NCBI RefSeq assembly: GCF_021018895.1
Contig: NC_079377.1
Location: 21,605,001 to 21,669,000 of the forward strand
DNA: 64,000 bases
DNA from: Seriola aureovittata
Taxonomy: Eukaryota; Chordata; Actinopteri; Carangiformes; Carangidae
Direction of reading: 5' to 3'
Positions 59,261-64,000 of the stretch are shown here, piece after piece; position 1 is the stretch's first letter, and each line of letters starts with the position of its first letter. The position numbers were made by a program, and so were the translations under genes. Under the pieces are notes generated by a model. It was not told where the DNA came from and did no database searches. It saw only the letters and a program-made list of their open reading frames with translations.

Positions 59261-60088
59261 GATAGGGGTCTCTGTGTGTGTGTTACATGTACATAAATAT
59301 AAAATCTGCGAGATGTCAGCGTGGAAGTGGTATGGAAGTGCGGGCTGTATACCTGTGTGTCACTGTGTACATGCATGTGTGTGTGTTTGTGTGTAAGTGT
59401 ATGTGTGAGGGTTCAAAAATGTGTGTGTGCCAGTGTCTGTTTTTTGGGCAGATGTGTTACATTGCTGTGGTTTTGGTTTATACATTATATGTGTCATTTT
59501 TTAAATAACTATGTGTTGATGGTGAGAATGTGTGAAATGACGAGGATCGTTTTAAACTCAAGTTCAAACTGTTTCTTTAAAAAGGGAGCAGTCATATAGT
59601 CAGAGATGAGGGGCTGCTTTTCTTTTTTTTCTTGGTATTTCTATTTCATCACTGTTTGTGTTGTAATGTCTTGTATGTGTTTTCCCATTTAGTTGTGTGT
59701 ATGTGAATCAAGCAATATAGCTAAGACTATATTGTAATGTGCTATTTTTAGCCATGACATTGGCCCATGCTACATTCGTGTCCCTATGAAAATAAATGAC
59801 AGTATTATTTTGGGAAACGTGCAGCAACACATGGGTGCACAAATAAAGGGCAAAACACTTCAGACAGTGTGTATTGTGCAGAGATTATTGTTTGTGCTTT
59901 TAAGAATAAACACAATATTGATGTGTTGAATGTGTGTCACAAATTCAAAGAACAAAGGTGTGTAGGTGTCTGTGTGTGTCTGTGCGTGTGTGTGTGTCTG
60001 TAATATCAAGCTGATATTTTTTGTAGCAAATAAATGTGTGTTTGACTTCTGAAGTTCTGTTTAACTGTGGTTTAACAGTTTGTTCTGA

Positions 60089-60091
<3 letters not shown>

Positions 60092-60130
<39 letters not shown>

Positions 60131-60187
60131 TAACAAAGGGCACTTGTACAGTAGGACAGGTTGAACAGGTAGAGTGGAGACTACTCA

Positions 60188-60222
<35 letters not shown>
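60092..60222 (+). repeat. TG repeat and CA repeat pair
   Basis: TG at 60092-60129 and CA at 60190-60222, complementary arms 60 bp apart. Confidence 0.9.
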
Positions 60223-60224
<2 letters not shown>

Positions 60225-60594
60225 TGTCAGAGGAGCTAGTCACTGACAGGCGAGTAAGATGGGAAGGTTTTGCCCTTTAAATAGACAGGATAATTACTGG
60301 GGGAGAGAGAGACAGAGAGAGAAGGAGAGAGAGGAAAAAAGAGGTAGAAAGAAAGACAGAGAACATGAGCTGAACTCTGGGGTGGTGGGCGACAGAAAAA
60401 CACAGGTAACCTGTCACTGCACAAGATCCTTTGTAAGCAAAAAGGTGCAGACAGTGTGTGTCTGGGAAGGGGTTCACTCTAAAATAGGAAATCAGTCATT
60501 TTCACTAAGTGAACTGATCAATGAGCTCGGACAATAAATTGGCAGATATGAACTTATTACAGACATATCAGTATCAGTGAGTCTCCATTACATG

Positions 60595-60972
60595 AGCCGT
60601 TTTCACATATGAACTCTGGACTCTAGGTCTGCACACTGTCCGGAGTTGCCCCTGTACACATGCAGCACAAAACCGGATGGTGTCCATGTGAGACATGTTC
60701 TCACCTACTGGAAAAACTCTGTTTAGTTTAGGCGAGGGGTAGCGAATGGGTTTCAATCATGCAGGAGAAATGATTGAAACATCATCAACGTGCCCACTCA
60801 CTCACTCGCTGTGGATTCTCCGGACAGTGAATCGAGTGTTACAGAGACTTTACACTGAAAGTCCTGAAAGTCTGTTTAATGACCAGTTTAGCGGATTCGG
60901 ACAATTGCATTCACACATACAGCTCCTCCGGGTTGTAATGTTCAGGACTGAAGTGAATGTGTGAAAGCAGCT
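60595..60972. mobile_element. non-autonomous DNA transposon (MITE-like)
   Basis: About 378 bp bounded by imperfect 20-bp terminal inverted repeats: AGCCGTTTTCACATATGAAC on the left and the complement of GTGAATGTGTGAAAGCAGCT on the right (about 14 of 20 match). The GCxxTTTCACAxxT end is common among fish hAT-like MITEs. No coding capacity; no clear target-site duplication. Confidence 0.55.
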
Positions 60973-61564
60973 TTAATTTGTCGACCAGAGATCACTGACG
61001 AGTTTGCTTTTGTGTTGTGGTGCACAACATACAAATGTAAGGGTCAAAAATCCAGTTTCAAACAAACTATAATGTTAACTGCTCACACATACGCTTCAAG
61101 ACATAAGAACAGACAGCAATGCAATGCCGTTGTTTTCTCGCTGCATGAAAACTTTACATCTGAAATGAGCTCTGCAATCAGTTATTTGTCCGACCTTTGC
61201 AGCGAAAACACAGGAACATAAAGTTTCTGACTTCCTGAGTCAAGCTATTAGGTCAAAACACTCAGCAGCAAAAATCAGTCACATGTGTCTCACATTCACA
61301 AAACCACAAACCACATAAAGCCAGAAAAATACCATGGATATTAGATATATGTGAACACATTTAAATATCAAATGGATGCTTAAGTCTATCACACAAAAGC
61401 ACACACATGGAGAGAGTAATTAAACTTTCCATTCAAGCTAAAACAAATTCTTTAGGCACTTAGTGAAGTAGCGGGATTACTGTATTTACATATGGAATAA
61501 ACATTAAATATTCTCTCATCTGAGGACTTCAGCCTTCATATTTTATTCATGCAAAGTGGCTTTA

Positions 61565-61566
<2 letters not shown>

Positions 61567-61625
<59 letters not shown>
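61567..61625 (+). repeat. GA microsatellite
   Basis: About 29 uninterrupted GA units. Confidence 0.95.
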
Positions 61626-61627
<2 letters not shown>

Positions 61628-63134
61628 AGGACTAAAAGGTGGATGTGAAAAACATCTGACACTTCCACTTGGTCAAACGTGAACACAAGGCATGTGATAA
61701 CTTGAAGAAGAGGAGAGAAAGAAAGAGAGAGGTACATGTGTTCAGACGATGCATGTAAGTGTGTGTGTGTGTGTGTGTGTATTACAGCTTTCCTCTGTGA
61801 TGGCTTGATCAGCTCTTGTGATGCAATTGAGAGAGCTGTCTTTCTCTTGCTCGACACACACACACACACGCACACACGCACACACACACTCAATTTAGAG
61901 ACTGCCTTTGATCTCCACTCCAGCCAATTCAGCCACGACACATACCCACACACTCCAAGACAAGCGCGCACACACACCAAAGAAACTCCCCACCAAACTA
62001 TTTAGTTTCATTAGGGGCACATTCTTCAAAAAGAAAAGAGAGAGCAAGAGAAAAGGAGGAGGGAGGGGGGTCGTTGAAGGAAGAGGAAGAGGAGAGAAAG
62101 AGAGAGAGCTGGAAGAAGAAAGGGACAGCAGCCGCATTAAAATGAGACCTGGAGAAAAACTATTACTGCTGGGAGAAAGTTGAAAAGGAGAGAGGACAGG
62201 AGGAGGAGCGGAGTAAAGGACAAAGTGAGAGAGCACAGGGCCATATTTGCATTTTCAAAATAGGCATTTTTTTCTATATTTGCTGCAAAGACAGCCCTTT
62301 ACTGGTAGCCTTTTCAATGCTTGAGTCCATGAGAAGAAAATTGTGGCTTAAAATCCACTGGAATTAGAATATTTGCATTCTGATCTTCGGATTAGATGCA
62401 TTTATTTTATTTATTTATTTTCTGGGTAGGGGAGTTAAAGTTCACTCGCAGTGTTCTGGTATTCGCTGTGGAAGAAGTGACGTCACTGCTGCAGTTTGAG
62501 CAAAACAATGTGAGCTTTTGAATAAGGAAATTTTAAATTTAGTTATAATAATAACATGTCGCTCTTAACAAGTATGGCCAACGCTCAACACCGGCCACAC
62601 TGGTAACTCCTGTTTCTTTGTTGTGATTAGTTGGCTGCCTAATTGTTAACGGGCATAGCACCTTTCAAAAGTTCACAGTGTTTGGCCATCAAATCCAAAA
62701 CAGCCAGAGAACAAGTACTCCATTATAATGTGCCTCTGATAAAGATAGTTTTTATTATGACTTGGATAATATACAGTATGATCAGAAATAACAGAAGACA
62801 GAAAGAAAGAGAGGGAGGGGGCGCAGGGACAAAATGAGGACATGAATGCAGTTAAGTCAGGATCAGAGGACAGACGGCAGATGGGAGTAGATGACAACAC
62901 CCACAGGTCACAACAGCAGAGACGCAGGAGACCCCTCCACTCCTGAGAGGAGGAGAGGGAGCGATGGAGGAGGAGAGGGGAGAGAGGGGGGAGGGGGGGA
63001 GTGGTTGGGGTGCCGGTCGGCAAAAATCAAACAGGACCCAATTATAGGAATCACAACGAGTCAGTGAGCAGGGGAACTCTCTTACCTGGAAAACACCAAG
63101 GCATGTGCGTGCACTCTTCAATGCGTACCACAAG

Positions 63135-63189
63135 CACACACACACACACACACACTAACTCACTCACACACACACACACACACACACAC
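63135..63189 (+). repeat. CA repeat with ACTCACTCA interruption
   Basis: Two CA runs split by CTAACTCACT. Confidence 0.9.
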
Positions 63190-63534
63190 TAATGTTCAAA
63201 GGAATGTAAAAGTGCACAGGTGCAACATGCTTGCACACACATATTTCTGATGTACAATTTTTGGTGAGAAATACACACAAATGCACATAGGAGCACATGC
63301 TTGTCTGTCCACATGCACACAAACACACAAAGAGACACTTCTCCCAAACCTAGTGTGGATCCTGATAATTAGCCTGGCCAGGCCGGTGTGAAATTACTGT
63401 TCTCATCTGCTAATGGATGAAAAGACCTGAAGCGAATAGACACAGACGCACACAGACACACACTCACTTCTCTATTAAAATACCAGTGGGAAAGACTACG
63501 AGAGAAAGACTAAAACAAAATTGGGATGTCTGCA

Positions 63535-63630
63535 ATAAGGATAAAATAGAGTCCTAGCCCTGGATATTTTAGGAAAGCTCATTAATTACCCATCTGGCTG
63601 CTGTGTGGGTAGGGGGTGGTGACATTACAA
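63535..63630. promoter_or_regulatory. short enhancer-like block
   Basis: Contains gctcattaattacccatctg within a short unique stretch; a related-looking stretch (cctgataattagcctggcc) lies at about 63358-63420. Texture only. Confidence 0.2.
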
Positions 63631-64000
63631 CATTACAAGACATCAGCACTGTGACTACTGATATGTTTTGAAGGCCACCTATGAGGAGGAGGTGGAGGAG
63701 AAGGAGGAGGAGGAGGGCTCAAAACAATTAGTCGTAGTGCTCGCCATCAGAGACCAGAGAGAGTAGGACAGACGAGAGAGAAGAGGAACAAGAGGATGAG
63801 ATGCAGCAGAGAAAAATAGAAATAGAAAGAACAGACAGAAGACAAGAAACAAAAAGACAAAGTGACGGGAAAAGAAAGAAAATGAAAAACAAAAAACAAA
63901 AAAAGACGATGGACATAAAAAGGCCGACAGAGTGAGAGAGAGAGAAAGTGACTGAGAAAACAGGGATGGAGAGAAAGAGAGAAAAGTGAACCTGTGACCT

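Larger units (their letters stand above)
54099..64000 (-). other. ehbp1 intronic sequence upstream of E1 (to window edge)
   Basis: Apart from the doubtful exon at 57683-57828 no coding segment is supported. It holds CA/TG repeats, a poly-C tract (55245-55267), a TTTC repeat (56389-56447), two transposon-like elements (56029-56205, 60595-60972), GA repeats and enhancer-like blocks (55320-55545, 59095-59260). The exon encoding the expected EELKERARVLLEQ-type segment of EHBP1 was looked for and not seen. Confidence 0.75.

Noticed and set aside
63991..64000. CACAG|gttcac at the right edge, considered as an exon end
   Set aside because: Only ten bases available and a poor donor; cannot be judged.

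Overview
The window looks like intronic and 3' sequence of a ray-finned (probably teleost) fish. Its coding matter is a set of short exons with GT/AG introns, set in AT-rich DNA packed with CA/TG and GA/TC microsatellites, with a few fish-type dispersed repeats. No bacterial-style genes, rRNA, tRNA or CRISPR array were seen.

One gene is supported: the 3' part of ehbp1 (EH domain-binding protein 1) on the minus strand. Ten exons (53948-54098, 51113-51391, 48612-48766, 43290-43428, 42484-42584, 39428-39551, 15356-15455, 14230-14303, 5878-5992, 5364-5454) join in phase at all nine junctions into 1329 bp, i.e. the last 442 codons plus a TGA stop. They encode the arginine-rich helix before the linker, an acidic/Ser-rich linker, the bMERB (bivalent Mical/EHBP Rab-binding) coiled-coil domain and a C-terminal CVLQ prenylation box. 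The N-terminal C2-like and calponin-homology regions lie beyond position 64000. A 3'UTR of about 1.1 kb ends at a single AATAAA (minus strand) near 4260. One further candidate exon, not recognised, is at 57683-57828.

Region by region: 1-4235 is intergenic DNA with GC-rich, promoter-like patches and several TAATCC-type homeodomain sites. In human, OTX1 lies directly downstream of EHBP1 in the same orientation, so this is probably the otx1 upstream region; no otx1 coding exon is visible. 4236-5363 is the ehbp1 3'UTR. 5455-64000 is introns with the exons above. The 24-kb intron 15456-39427 and several others contain unique, TAATTA- and SOX-rich blocks that look like conserved non-coding enhancers (for example 13155-13700, 34840-35330, 41440-41660, 53335-53625, 55320-55545). 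The likely reading is a genomic regulatory block in which ehbp1 is the bystander carrying enhancers for the neighbouring developmental gene. Conservation itself cannot be measured from one sequence, so these calls are inferences from texture and motifs.
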